Positions 5,094 to 5,170 of a DNA stretch of 5,170 nt are shown piece by piece. Position 1 is the stretch's first letter; each line of letters opens with the position of its first letter. Position numbers and translations under genes: made by a program. This stretch comes from Gallionellaceae bacterium (GTDB taxonomy: Bacteria; Pseudomonadota; Gammaproteobacteria; Burkholderiales; Gallionellaceae): positions 1 to 5,170 of the forward strand of contig JAUYFR010000278.1 in NCBI GenBank assembly GCA_030690855.1. Direction: 5' to 3'. The notes under the pieces are model-generated. The model saw nothing but the letters and a program-made list of their open reading frames with translations. It did no database searches and had not been told where the DNA came from.

Positions 5094-5120
5094 TGGGGAG
5101 CTTCGGCTCCCTAGTATTTT
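5094..5120 (+). terminator. Intrinsic terminator of the rpsP operon (UUCG tetraloop)
   Basis: GGGAGC (5096-5101), loop TTCG, GCTCCC (5106-5111) is a 6-bp GC-rich stem with the very stable UUCG loop, extendable by G-T and T-A pairs to 5094-5113. TTTT (5117-5120) follows after TAGTA, and AAAA lies upstream, so the T tract is short and interrupted. It lies 30 nt after the rplS stop and closes the operon. Confidence 0.82.
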
Positions 5121-5170
5121 CCAATCCCTAAATGAGTCTGAAGCAAGGACTTTGAATTTGAGTATTTGAA

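Noticed and set aside
4957..5169. Open frame on the + strand overlapping the end of rplS and running past the terminator
   Set aside because: Most of it is the shifted frame of rplS, and the rest crosses the terminator hairpin. No recognisable sequence.
5121..5170. Possible start of a further gene or repeat (TTTGAA at 5151 and 5165) after the terminator
   Set aside because: Only 50 bases, A/T-rich, with no ribosome site plus start codon I could support. The short TTTGAA repeat is within chance.
1..5170. A defence island, mobile element, CRISPR or other undescribed system
   Set aside because: Every sizeable gene belongs to a known housekeeping family or small SPOR family in a familiar order. 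There are no terminal repeats, transposase, spacer array or stretch of clearly foreign composition.

Overview
This is an ordinary stretch of chromosomal housekeeping genes, all on the + strand, most likely from a betaproteobacterium (possibly Nitrosomonadales or Methylophilales; inferred by memory of gene order and protein style, not by a search). The clues are the order birA, coaX, SPOR-domain protein, the rpsP-rimM-trmD-rplS operon without ffh in front of it, and a patatin-like phospholipase tail of the kind seen in beta/gammaproteobacteria. I see no mobile element, CRISPR array, toxin-antitoxin pair or defence gene, and I found no convincing undescribed system.

Region 1 (1-2834) is a tightly packed, probably co-transcribed set. 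It holds the 3' end of a patatin-like phospholipase, birA (biotin protein ligase with an N-terminal winged helix), coaX (type III pantothenate kinase, GTG start) and a membrane-anchored SPOR-domain protein. Each gene overlaps the next: ATGA at 410-413, TAGTG at 1403-1407, and 7 nt at 2109-2115. BirA and CoaX both feed acyl metabolism: biotin on acetyl-CoA carboxylase, and the first step of CoA synthesis.

Region 2 (2835-3144) is the only intergenic space of size. It contains a good sigma-70-type promoter whose -35 box overlaps the stop codon of the SPOR gene, a tRNA with anticodon CAT (probably elongator Met) with two unexpected stem mismatches, a small trailer hairpin, a strong intrinsic terminator, and a second promoter for rpsP. 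Both promoters have GC-rich discriminators, the pattern expected of growth-rate and stringently controlled stable-RNA and ribosomal-protein genes.

Region 3 (3145-5063) is the classic ribosome/tRNA-modification operon: rpsP (bS16), rimM (30S maturation factor), trmD (tRNA m1G37 methyltransferase) and rplS (bL19). It is closed by a UUCG-tetraloop terminator. The two ribosomal-protein genes use Arg codons rich in CGT, as highly expressed genes do. The last 50 bases hold nothing I can assign.
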